From Siphonodentalium dalli (lineage: Eukaryota > Mollusca > Scaphopoda > Gadilida > Siphonodentaliidae), in the NCBI GenBank assembly GCA_032622095.1, contig CP136061.1, positions 127,918,754 through 127,982,753 on the forward strand: a DNA stretch of 64,000 nucleotides, in the 5' to 3' direction. Below the pieces are notes generated by a model. That model was not told the origin of the DNA. It did no database searches and saw only the letters and a program-made list of their open reading frames with translations. Below, one piece after another: positions 46,201 to 52,950 of the stretch; position 1 is the stretch's first letter, and every line of letters begins with the position of its first letter. The position numbers and the translations under genes are program-made.

Positions 46201-49200
46201 AATAATTGACTCCTTAACCACATCAGAATTATGAGAGCTTTCCGATGAATGGCAACAAGCCATATTTCCAACTAAACCTGAAAAATTACCCATAATTCTG
46301 CTGTGATTAAGGAGTCAATTATTTAAGGCATTACTGTACTATCAATTAATAGCATAATGCCATGATTGAGTCTACAGAAAAAACAAATATAGAAAAGTCT
46401 GCTTTAATTTGAAATTTTCAAATAGAATTTTTATGAGACCCGCTAAAGTAATGAACTGCCGTTTCGATGTGGTGATGGCATTTTGGCCCCAAAACAAATT
46501 CAGCAAACGAGGTCAAAACCTACAACCATATTCAAATTCCATGAAACCCACAAAAACAACACAAAAAGTGTAAAATACATTAGTAACCCTTTGGCGGGTG
46601 AGTACGTCATATACAACATCATCTATGGGTGAATATATTTTGGTAACTAAACATCGGCCTATTATAAGATATAAATCAAACAAACAATGTTGTTAAAAGC
46701 ATGAATCAATGTATATTATAAAAGTAATATCCATCTGCATGATATACAGTAATGCCCTAAATAATCTTAGTGAGAGCTTTCCGATGAATGGTAACAAGTC
46801 ATATTTCTGACTAAATCCTGAAAAATTACCCATAATTCTTCTGCAGTTAAGGATTTGATTATTTAGGGCATTACTGTAACCCTTCTTATACAATTGTGAA
46901 GCCCACCATCATTCCCATCTATATGTCAGGTATAAATACAGCTTATGGGTAGCCATCTTACATCAATTGGAACTCGCCTCAAAGGGGATGGCAGAAAAAA
47001 GTGTTGCTGGACTTTGGAGTTAAAATTAATCGAGTTTTAATGATCAACCATGGATACATGCAGGTTCCCTAACAAACATGAAAACATGCAATATTTGGGA
47101 CTACCACATCAATCACCCAAACAACAAGGGTAAAGCATAGTGTGTCGAATGCCAGTTCTAGGGGCAGTACAACTTGTATGATAACTAATCGTCTGTAAAT
47201 ATGAATATTTGCTCAGTGTACCTCCCAGCTCACCATTGGAGGAATGTTATATGGCTGATAACACGGCACCAGTACCACGGTTCCGGTATTGATCTCAGTA
47301 CAGAAATGATACCTCACTTCCTGGTACCCGCGTAATTTTAGAAACCCTGTCTCTGCGGGCACAGCCAGCAGATTCATGGCATAATCTAATTTATTTGCAG
47401 GTCAAAAGTTATCAAGATGATCCATTGGTTTACCATGGGAGAGTCGCTGTCAAGTAAGTACTGTCCCAAAATCTATAATTAAGAAGTCAAAATTAAAAAT
47501 AGACATCCATTGTCAGTCATAATTCAATCAAGATTGCCTCTAGTAAGAAAAATATCTTTGACTGCCTTGAAATAAAGTTTGGCAGCGATTTTTAGCTCAA
47601 CTTTATAACGTAAATGATCTGTAAATGGACAAGATCTGCAAAATGTGCCCAAAAAGGGAAAGGTTATGCATTTTTAATATCTCGACTGCAACATCTGTCT
47701 GAGATATCAGTTGCTAAGTCGCTTGTGTAAGCCCAATCGGCGGTAGAAATCAGGTACAAAATTTGCCCTACCGTGTACCAAAAACTCGACCCAACTCTTC
47801 CCGACTTCATAATAGAGATATGGTCTTTGTGCCTATGGATACTTGAAAGACATTTTGTAAATCCTATGTTAGTATCTGATCATGGAAATGTTAAAACTTT
47901 CTATACGAAATGGATTCTTCCACTCAGTTGTAAAAGAACTAGTTGAAAAAGCCCCTTTGTGAATTAGGGTATGTGGCCCCTGTGTCTGCTTTGGTACACA
48001 TTTTGATCTTAGACAGATCCTTGATTCAGTGGCAGCCATTTTTGATCATAAACACTTTTATGTTTACCCAAACCATAGTATGGTAAACATAGTGTTGATG
48101 TCTGGATTGACCACTTGTCGTTCGTCCTTTTGTCTGTCTGTCCTCCATGAACACCAGGATATCATCAGGGAAGTGGCCATTTTCAGTATTTTTCCATTTT
48201 ATTAGAGGTAGAAACATATTTACAACATTTTGTTCATCGCAATTTGGTATCGAGAGTATGTCGGTCGCTTCGTCGAATATTTGCTTGGCCGCCAAATATT
48301 CCAGGTGGTAAAAAAATAACAGATTAAAACAATTGATATCTGATAACTCTGAGCTTTGACGTGTGGGTTCCTCTACTCGAATCAAACATTTTTTATCCCC
48401 AAAGCCAAAGAAATAATATTTTAGGAATCTTAATTCGGAATATGTATCTTTAATCGATTCTGATAACTAGAGCCTTTTGAAGAAATGTTGTTGTTGGAAT
48501 TTGATTGGATAATGCACCTTTAAGTTTAAATATCAGAATATTTTTAATTTATTTTATATTCTGAAATTTCCAACTATTTATTGTTTTCAAGCATGCTAAG
48601 TCACCCCCATATCACCCACCCATGCGCCTTTCACTATGTCACTGGTGTGTAGTTAAAAAGAATTATGGCATTGAACTAACTGGAATTCATTGACCAAACG
48701 TAAATTACTAAAACCATGTTGACATTGTGTAACAAACTGGAGATTCGTTCTATCATTAAATCCTTGTCAACAGAGACCATTGTTCTTGCATGGACAAATA
48801 AGATTCAACAGAAATACCTTATCGCGCACCAAAATTATAGACATGCTGGGGAAACATGGAAAACAAAAACATCACAAACATGGCAGTACTTATCGAGATT
48901 GCACTTATTTCTGAAATCACATGAATGCTGTCGGCACCACTCGGAAGATCGCCTGATTAGAACAAATGTAACCGGAACAGATGAAACAATATTAAATTTA
49001 CGCGAAAATATAACAAACAAAATGCTTTTTTTTTAGCACTCTATTAACATGTTTGCTCGTGAATAGTTTACATATGTATGTTTTGATACCCTCTTCCAAA
49101 ATTACGTATACACACACTTTATGGTTTGATTGAGCCATGTCTGTTTAATAAAAAAAAAAATTAATTGTTTTTTTTAAAATCAATATTTTGAAAACTAGCA

Positions 49201-51494
49201 CCGTTATGACATTCGCCGGGCTACCTTGAGTCACCACACCAAATTTGGTTTAAATAGGTCCAGGGGTCTGGGAGAAAAGTCGCGAACAGACAGACAGACA
49301 GATCCTACTCTGCTATATATATATATAGAGATTGTCCATTGTTACATGTGCACAGATAAATATATTGAAATGAAAGTAAGACATGGCTTCTATAAAAAGT
49401 ATATATTTAGGTCACTAGGCCTTTCGATGTGTTTGAAACATCTCGTCAGGTGACATCTTGAATTAATTCAAGATGTCACCTGATGAGATGTTTCAAACAC
49501 ATCGAAAGGCCTAGTGACCTAAATATATACTTTTTATAGAAGCCATGTCTTACTTTCATTTCAATATATATAGATATATATTATTACTAGTACAGAATTA
49601 AACAAATCTATCTTTATTAAAGAGAGATAAAGAGAGATTTTTTTATTCTGTAGTGCATATCACAGTAAATTCTTTACAATTTGTAATAACAAAAACAAAA
49701 GGATATACATTTAATTTTGGTTCATCAAATGTTCAGTTCATCTGAACAATGTTAATGAGAATCTAGTATTTTATGTCTTGTGGACTAACTTATAATGCTT
49801 TGGATTCTTGCAGACCTTTAGTAGCATTTATTGATGTGATGATGCGAATGGAGGCGGAAGCATCTAAAATTGAGATTCCAGTCTTCCTCATGCACGGATC
49901 AGCAGACAAACTGACACTCCCAGCAGGTTCTCAGAAGTTCTATGATAACTGCTCAAGTAAAGACAAAAGCATAAAGGTCAGACCTGGTGTCAGTTATGTA
50001 GTGTTCAGACGAATTGGTTGCATTGGTCCGTATGTTGACACGATCCGTTGTCTGCATTAAATCGTTCTTTTATGTTTTATGCCAATTATGACAAAGTTGA
50101 TGTCGGATCTAGTAACTTAAAATGGGGTGCACAGACGCCACACTGGCTCACTGGACTGGCAGATAAAAACCAGTATGATAAGTCAACTGACAACCGGAAG
50201 GTGTGAACCCACGGCTATCTACAAGTTAACAAAGGAATACTGAATAGTAAAATGGCTGGTTGTTCAGTCATCATATATATAATTTTTCACATGATAAGAG
50301 TATAAAATAGGTGTATGCATATCGTGATGGAAGAGGAAGGTAGCTGTAAGACATATTAAAGAGATGGGGGGGGGGGGTGTTTACGGTTCTGGTGTCCCAA
50401 TTTGTACAGGTATACTGGTTTCCTTGTCCATCATGATAAAAAGTTTTGAGACATGATCCAGGAGCGGTTTATAGAAATTTGGGAAAGAGATTTTGAACGT
50501 ACATACCAAACAAGTTGAATAGCGAAAATAGATAATTTTGAACAGTTAAAAAGGTTCCCACTTTTTCGAAAAGTCCAAATGACAACGGAGAGCATCATCA
50601 GTTGCTAGCGCTTGATTTATGAGTCCTAAACGGTTGCCATATTATTCCTTTTTGGCACTTAACTAGCAAGAAGGTGTACTAATCAAGCTGTGCCCCGGCC
50701 CATATAGCCGTCGCTTCCAGCTAAAACTACCGACAAGATCATGCTCATGGGGAAGATAATTACGGACCCCACCAATTTTCCGTGTAGTTATCATATATAT
50801 ATCCTTGTAAACTTATTACTGTTACAGTTAAAAATATTGTTATTCATGTAAACTTAATATCCGTTAGTCATAAACACTGCTATTCGCATAAATTTAATAC
50901 TTGTACAGTAGCAAATCCGTGTAATCACGTAAACTTTATACTATCTGTAAACCTTAACAGTCAACACCATAATTAATGAATGAATGGGATCCATATACTA
51001 TTGGATTCCACCTGTAATACCTATCAGTCTACACCAAAATTATTGAATCAGAATCAATAAATTATTAAATTCATATCTAATCGAGTATTGTCTAATTATG
51101 TAGTCTTGTCATTAATTGGTTATCGTGTTATTTGTAAACTTATTCAATATGATTCAGTTTCATTATATAGAAAAAAGAGGAGTAATGCAATGTACCTATG
51201 TTGCTGTGCACACTTGACATCTTATGGTCTGCTTTTCAGTGAATAAATAACCAATAGTTAACTGTCCTGAAAAGCAAATGATATATATCCTTATTTTTAA
51301 TGTGATATTTGGTGTCTCATTTGTATGAATGATGAATGTTCAATCATAGTTGGTGCCTCATACCTACAGTATAGATCATTATCACCTTATTACAGATGTA
51401 TCCTGATCACTTTCACCAGTTGCATTGTGAACCAGGTGAAGACGGTGAAACATGTCGTCAGGACATCATCAAATGGATCCAAGAAAGGATTTAA
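25072..51494 (+). CDS. MGLL: Monoacylglycerol lipase, 8 coding exons, 302 residues
   Basis: An alpha/beta-hydrolase that splits monoacylglycerols, including 2-arachidonoylglycerol in animals, into fatty acid and glycerol. The exons are 25072-25220, 31117-31223, 31642-31778, 43556-43666, 46084-46173, 47401-47453, 49814-49976 and 51396-51494. All junctions are GT-AG and all phases agree, giving 909 coding bases. Residues 57-58 (HG in LVLILHGIAEH) form the oxyanion region; GHSMGG at 128-133 is the nucleophile elbow with Ser130. HGSADKL holds Asp247 and HFHQLH holds the likely His277. The spacings 117 and 30 between the triad residues equal those of the mammalian enzyme (Ser122, Asp239, His269), and the total length is also that of the family. 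The start was chosen because YCKYW follows as in relatives and AAC precedes ATG. The remaining uncertainty is the 5' untranslated exon structure. Confidence 0.96.
25504..25915 (-). pseudogene. MULE-type transposase C-terminal remnant
   Basis: The minus-strand frame reads QLRKLLALSLIPTEHIEPAF and then HPAVNRPDIQLLFTYVEHQW followed by IDSSTFPISTWCVFG. The LLFTYVEHQWI...FPISTWCVFG block resembles the end of the MULE transposase domain (a Y.E..WIG...FP...WNVY pattern). A frame change follows, after which LKRYQRLQYRRNQTQLFCLW and ANYEGG appear in the frame 25431-25778. That part resembles the C-terminal tail after the lost NN..E.WH motif. A TTACAG acceptor precedes the exon. The match is from memory of the family pattern, so moderate confidence. 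Confidence 0.5.
26421..26744 (-). pseudogene. Non-LTR retrotransposon reverse transcriptase fragment (Jockey/CR1-like)
   Basis: The minus-strand frame reads YRSGKEGIEHIYRLTEDIRT, then GAIFLDVEKAFDSVWHNGLR and KIVRLLSSFLTHRN. FLDVEKAFDSVWH...L is the first catalytic-aspartate region of LINE reverse transcriptases (F.D...AFD.V.H.GL), and SFL..R is the usual following block. Only about 80 residues remain. The YADD box is absent, so this is a dead fragment inside the Mutator-like element. Confidence 0.85.
27215..27465. repeat. AAGCGCAATAAG palindromic-word array, half element
   Basis: AAGCGCAATAAGAGATTC and TTATTGCGCTTAAG words repeat many times. The right edge TTTAATAAATGTCAATTTGG then CTTCCC matches the right end of 13949-15217. 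The left end seems to have been replaced or displaced by the Mutator-like element. Confidence 0.6.
27511..27661. mobile_element. Foldback element in lipase intron 1
   Basis: CTACAGTGAAGTGATCTGAG with GTCTCCAT and GTTGAGAAGGT is mirrored by ACCTTCTCAAC, ATGTGGAGACTCAGATCACTT and ACTGTAG. The arms are about 62 bp, imperfect, around a 25-bp loop. Confidence 0.8.
28271..28340. repeat. 12-bp tandem repeat AAAATCACTCAC
   Basis: About six near-identical copies of a 12-bp unit in direct tandem, with no coding frame significance. Confidence 0.9.
29321..29771. mobile_element. TTAAAGGTAC-ended element
   Basis: TTAAAGGTACTCAATCCGAT at the left and TTAGTACCTTTAA at the right are inverted ends, each including TTAA. 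Internal blocks ATCAGAATCGATTAAT and GGTTCCTCGACTCGAATCAG recur in the shorter copy at 48290-48525. Confidence 0.6.
30916..31049. mobile_element. Foldback element just upstream of lipase exon 2
   Basis: ACTGGACATAAAGTCC and AATAAGGTTTTAATCAAATA form the left arm; the right arm ends GGGACTTTATGTCCAGT. The arms are about 62 bp with few mismatches and a short central loop. Confidence 0.85.
31117..31223 (+). CDS. MGLL: MGLL coding exon 2
   Basis: The acceptor TTATCAG precedes a G that completes Lys50. Residues 51-85 include LVLILHGIAEH (oxyanion HG) and end at SHDH. The donor is G|GTATGT. A 134-bp foldback element ends only about 67 bp before this exon. Confidence 0.96.
31642..31778 (+). CDS. 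MGLL: MGLL coding exon 3
   Basis: Acceptor CATTCCAG; residues 86-131 start VGHGKSEGDRVYVDNF and end FLLGHSM with Ser130. The donor is ATG|GTAAGC, so the nucleophile motif GHSM-GG is split by the 11.8-kb intron 3. Confidence 0.97.
31806..32222 (-). mobile_element. Second tandem-repeat family, copy split by the DIRS element (left part)
   Basis: The 3' end, read on the minus strand, is GCATCTTAGATGC followed by GTACCCCTTGTT, matching the hairpin end GCATCTCTGATGC of the copy at 34093-34893. Internal units of about 150 bp carry CCATAACTC(C/T)GGGAA and ATACCAAATATTGTTGAAAT. The sequence breaks at ACAAACCTGG and resumes at TTTTCGAACTCGTCCGAG beyond 39103. Confidence 0.7.
32223..32448. repeat. DIRS left inverted terminal repeat
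   Basis: It starts TATTCCCCTCAAAGATACG and is uninterrupted. It includes ATATCTTAAGTACC, the empty version of the TTAA site occupied in the right repeat. Confidence 0.88.
33321..33607 (+). pseudogene. Possible DIRS reverse transcriptase start region
   Basis: The 33422-33607 frame reads PFHKQVGRTKICQPPREQLN and then WYRITSQFAIQTWIIAMQF. The W..IT....I..WI pattern is like the segment that opens DIRS reverse transcriptase domains. The overlapping frame 33321-33575 may be the preceding part, out of frame. The catalytic motifs are not found, so this call rests mainly on position inside the element. Confidence 0.35.
34093..34893 (+). mobile_element. Second tandem-repeat family, fuller copy
   Basis: A foldback start (AGTTGAGTTTTTTTTCCAAA, ACTCGACT) is followed by a (GGGC)n run and three units of about 160 bp. 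Each unit has AGCTCGTTAGCGCGATAACT and GATAAAATTTGAT. The end is the hairpin GCATCTCTGATGC and CACCTCTTGTT. The plan matches the 163-bp element at 4378-6463 and 10045-13031, but the sequences are unrelated. Confidence 0.7.
35795..36783. mobile_element. hAT-like element inside the DIRS interior
   Basis: The ends AGGGGTGCCACGATTAGTCG and AGTCGTGGCACCTCT are inverted; next to them lie ATAATCGAT and ATTAATCGATTATAG words. The interior of about 960 bp has no transposase-like frame. No clear 8-bp duplication remains. Confidence 0.55.
36900..37560 (+). pseudogene. Possible DIRS tyrosine recombinase remnants
   Basis: Pieces such as YTRDWSSVNFAFCSHLW and, further on, YNALHGLSYLGFLLPVSRLK resemble the core-binding helix and a GF(L)(R)PSEL-type block of DIRS recombinases. 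They lie in different frames and the catalytic R-H-R-Y residues cannot be assembled. The location just before the internal complementary region is where a recombinase is expected. Confidence 0.35.
38194..38288. repeat. DIRS internal complementary region
   Basis: TACCATGTAGTTCAGTGTGT through GAGGGGAATA (38194-38234) is the exact reverse complement of 32223-32263. ACATTTTCAATAGAAAATAC through ACACTGAACT (38237-38288) is the near-exact reverse complement of 39051-39102. The two element ends are thus joined here in complement, as expected for circle formation. Confidence 0.9.
38345..39103. repeat. DIRS right inverted terminal repeat, interrupted
   Basis: It is the reverse complement of 32223-32448 with few differences, split at TTAA by the 520-bp element 38459-38978. 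It ends TTTTCTATTGAAAATGTT, after which the split host repeat resumes. Confidence 0.85.
38459..38978. mobile_element. TTAA element (AGATGGATTATC family), intact copy
   Basis: The 520-bp element starts AGATGGATTATCTCTTT and ends AAAGAGATAATCCACCT, with TTAA at 38455-38458 and 38979-38982. The left DIRS repeat carries the unfilled site GTACTTAAGATATTTCG (as reverse complement), so the TTAA duplication is proven by comparison inside the window. No protein is encoded. Confidence 0.92.
39104..39410 (-). mobile_element. Second tandem-repeat family, copy split by DIRS (right part)
   Basis: The sequence resumes TTTTCGAACTCGTCCGAGAT, as in the neighbouring unit at 32059-32080. It continues to the CCGCCCGCCCGCC run and CCCTCGTCAAACA, the inverted equivalent of the GATGAGGGATGG...GGGCGGGC start at 34093-34180. 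Confidence 0.7.
39538..39720. mobile_element. Palindromic MITE (CAGTAATGCCC family)
   Basis: TACAGTAATGTCCTAAATAA at the left and TTATTTAGGGCATTACT at the right bound a foldback of about 183 bp with the family words. The last bases of the right end are mutated. Confidence 0.85.
39722..41734. other. Intron 3 stretch without recognised gene
   Basis: The stretch holds a partial TGTCTGTCATTTGCAGAATG palindrome arm at 40547-40625, a short GATAAGTTCAAC-like remnant near 40200-40240 and a segment at 41057-41300 with TTAAAGGAATATGGTCCTG at its start. No exon or RNA gene is supported. Confidence 0.4.
41735..42461 (+). mobile_element. Non-autonomous Helitron
   Basis: The element starts TCTATTATATATTTTG with A before it and ends CTAG with T after it, the A|T target and TC...CTRR ends of Helitrons. 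A hairpin (CCCGGAC-GAA-GTCGGG) lies 8 bases before CTAG. Inside are a TG microsatellite and two copies of a block containing CTCGGAAACGGGTGGAGC and ATCGACTT(G/T)AAATTTGGT. No Rep/helicase coding is present in 727 bp. Confidence 0.75.
42882..43031 (-). pseudogene. THAP-type zinc finger remnant
   Basis: Minus-strand ATG at 43031 opens MPNKCSVFGYDRYNDSQLGI and continues LHTLPNDVRLHDIW to IPNKEHLI, then TGA. The MP.KCSVFG start, the L(H)xxP.D..LR..W block and IP....I are the order of a THAP domain. The second ligand Cys is Tyr10 and the CSxHF block is lost behind the stop, so zinc binding is destroyed. THAP domains occur in host proteins and in P-type transposons; which source applies is not visible. 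It lies 525 bp before lipase exon 4, antisense. Confidence 0.65.
43556..43666 (+). CDS. MGLL: MGLL coding exon 4
   Basis: Acceptor GTGTTTCAG; residues 132-168 read GGSLAVLAALERPGYFSGMV and on to VSPAK, completing the nucleophile elbow and the strand after it. Donor AAG|GTGATG. Confidence 0.96.
43765..44110. mobile_element. GTCTGACATTTGCAGAAT palindrome element
   Basis: The ends TAGTGTGTCTGACATTTGCAG and CTACAAATGTCAGACA are inverted. Inside, GGTGAATTTAGTTAC and CACCAAAATTCACCC pairs form further foldbacks. A compact relative lies at 55272-55500. Confidence 0.65.
44148..44225. repeat. Foldback GCATGAAAACAGTTTATGAAC
   Basis: GCATGAAAACAGTTTATGAA and its reverse complement are separated by a 16-base loop, with GATTC/GAATC extending the arms. 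Confidence 0.85.
46084..46173 (+). CDS. MGLL: MGLL coding exon 5 (cap region)
   Basis: Acceptor CCTTTGTAG; residues 169-198 read MYLSKIIARIWPRAPLIKLD then SSVISRNPEA, matching the cap-domain helix and the DSS(V)LSRN block of relatives. Donor GCG|GTACGT. A palindromic MITE begins 14 bp after the donor. Confidence 0.94.
46188..46336. mobile_element. Palindromic MITE next to lipase exon 5 donor
   Basis: TA-CAGTAATGCCC to GGCATTACTG-TA, 149 bp with one arm shortened. It starts 14 bp after the last base of exon 5, so the donor GTACGTAG is directly beside the foldback. Confidence 0.88.
46747..46876. mobile_element. Palindromic MITE (CAGTAATGCCC family), deleted left arm
   Basis: The left end TA-CAGTAATGCCCTAAATAAT is followed almost at once by the centre GAGAGCTTTCCGATGAATGG and a full right arm ending GGGCATTACTG-TA. 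Confidence 0.85.
47401..47453 (+). CDS. MGLL: MGLL coding exon 6
   Basis: Acceptor TTATTTGCAG; 53 bases encode VKSYQDDPLVYHGRVAV and two bases of Lys216. This is the DPL block after the cap. Donor AA|GTAAGT. Confidence 0.94.
48290..48525. mobile_element. Short relative of the TTAAAGGTAC element
   Basis: TTAAAACAATTGATATCTGA, GGTTCCTCTACTCGAATCAA, AATCGATTCTGATAAC and GCACCTTTAA occur in an order related to 29321-29771. A minus-strand open frame across it (48026-48385) is incidental. Confidence 0.5.
49137..49330 (-). mobile_element. Dispersed repeat with ACAGACAG microsatellite
   Basis: AATATTTTGAAAACTAGCAC, CACACCAAATTTGG and GGTCTGGGAGAAAAG, followed by an ACAG run and ATCCTACTCTGC, then an AT run. 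This is the inverse of the block order at 22035-22200. Confidence 0.6.
49361..49568. repeat. Near-perfect 208-bp palindrome in lipase intron 6
   Basis: Two 104-bp arms meet without a spacer at AATT|AATT (49464/49465). I find a single mismatch between the arms (CTCGTCAGG against CTCATCAGG). The outer end is TATATTGAAATGAAAGTAAG. Such symmetry implies a recent or actively corrected foldback. Confidence 0.95.
49814..49976 (+). CDS. MGLL: MGLL coding exon 7
   Basis: Acceptor TTCTTGCAG; residues 217-270 include IPVFLMHGSADKL with catalytic Asp247 and end DKSIK. Donor AAG|GTCAGA. Confidence 0.96.
49977..51395. other. Lipase intron 7, no element recognised
   Basis: The intron has a poly-G run near 50368-50379 and otherwise AT-rich sequence. 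I see no repeat family member and no exon. Confidence 0.5.
51396..51494 (+). CDS. MGLL: MGLL coding exon 8 with stop
   Basis: Acceptor CCTTATTACAG; residues 271-302 read MYPDHFHQLHCEPGEDG and end IKWIQERI before TAA at 51492-51494. His277 aligns with the catalytic His of the YHVLH block in relatives. Confidence 0.94.
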   Translation: MYPDHFHQLHCEPGEDGETCRQDIIKWIQERI

Positions 51495-51777
51495 GAAGTT
51501 GCAGAAGGTGTTCGGTTGCATAACTGGTATTCCAACATTGTGCTCTCACATTCGTGCATAAAAGTGTATGGTATAAAGTAATCTGAGCGAAAAGCTTATA
51601 AAAAATATGGTTTATCATTAAATCGTAAGAAGGGCACCAAGATCAGAAAATGTTCAAGTGAAATTTTCAATCCTTTCAATACAATGCATAAGTCTGGGCT
51701 AAAGCCATGCAAAGTCAGTTTCCTGTTTCTCAGGCCAAGAAATTTTGGTGTAAACAATATTTATTCCCACCCAAAGT

Positions 51778-51783
51778 AATAAA
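51778..51783 (+). terminator. Candidate polyadenylation signal of MGLL
   Basis: The first AATAAA after the stop lies 284 bp downstream. No transcript evidence is available, so a longer 3' untranslated region remains possible. Confidence 0.4.
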
Positions 51784-52088
51784 ATGATTTAACAAAATTC
51801 TAGCAATTGATAATGGATGATTGGAATGGGATGAGAACAACACACCTATTGTGGTTGTTTTGTAAGTTCTCTCCCAAGGCCAAAAAATGTTGAAAAGCAT
51901 GCACGCGATTTTATATATTTTATTTTTTATTTCTGGGGCACTCATCCTGTGAAACATTCCACCTTGGCATTGGCTAGCTCCGGGCCTAATTTCAGTTGCT
52001 CATGGCAAATATTTCCCTAACAGATGACCGTAAATTTTTTATTGATAGATTCCATGATTTATTTTGTCCAAAATCTACTAATCAAGTA

Positions 52089-52215
52089 CAGTAATGCTCT
52101 AAGTAATCGACTTCTTAACCACAGCAGAATTATGGGTAACTTTTCAGGATTTAGTCGGAAATATGGCTTGTTGCCATTCATCGGAAAGCGAAGTCGATTA
52201 CTTAGAGCATCACTG
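52089..52215. mobile_element. Palindromic MITE (CAGTAATGCTC variant), short
   Basis: TA-CAGTAATGCTCTAAGTAATC to TTAGAGCATCACTG-TA, 127 bp. The left arm is full and the right arm reduced to the terminal 25 bp. Confidence 0.85.
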
Positions 52216-52770
52216 TATCATTGACTCATTTTTTAGTAAGATTGCAGTCGTCATTCTTCACGTGTTTGAACAAAGTTTTTCATTAAAGTATGAATAGGAA
52301 ATCTAAACCAGGAAATTGGACTGTTCGATCTCACTTCCATGCATGTTTCTATAAAAAAAAAAGTACAGCAGTTACAATTTTCCCCGGCATATTTATCACT
52401 AATTAAAAGGTTGCATGCATGGGGTTTCTCTTCACTTTGCATGGCCTAAACTCAGAATATATCATGCAGCTGTGAGATTTTTAGTTAAATCTACACTGTT
52501 CACAACATCAAAGTTTGCAAAAGAAAATACCCAGTTTGCAGCAGTTAACTACCAATATTGCCAGTGATTAACATACCAAACTGATCTTTTGTATTTGATA
52601 GTTACAAATTGCATTGAGTTGCTGACAAAAACCAACTAATTTCAAGTATGGTGACTTTTTTGAATGATTATGTACTTGAGTTGATACTTTTAACTATAAC
52701 ATGAAAGTATGGTGGTTAACTAAAGAACATGCTGTAACATGGTGTCTTGTTATCTTCCAACCATTAGGTA
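52216..52770. other. Non-coding stretch
   Basis: AT-rich DNA downstream of the lipase with no recognised feature. Confidence 0.4.
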
Positions 52771-52950
52771 CAGTAATTCCCTAAATAATTGACTCCTTAA
52801 CCACGGCAGAATTATGGGTAATTTTTCAGGATTTACTCGGAAATATGGCTAGCTTTCTGATGAATGGCAATAAGCCATATTTCCGACTAAATCCTGAAAA
52901 ATTACCCATTTCTGCTGTGGTTAAGGAGTCGATTATTTAGGGCATTACTG
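52771..52950. mobile_element. Palindromic MITE (CAGTAATGCCC family)
   Basis: TA-CAGTAATTCCC to GGGCATTACTG-TA, 180 bp, both arms present with a short centre. Confidence 0.88.

Noticed and set aside
48026-48385. 119-residue minus-strand frame
   Set aside because: The first part overlaps a dispersed TTAA-type repeat and the rest has no recognisable motif.
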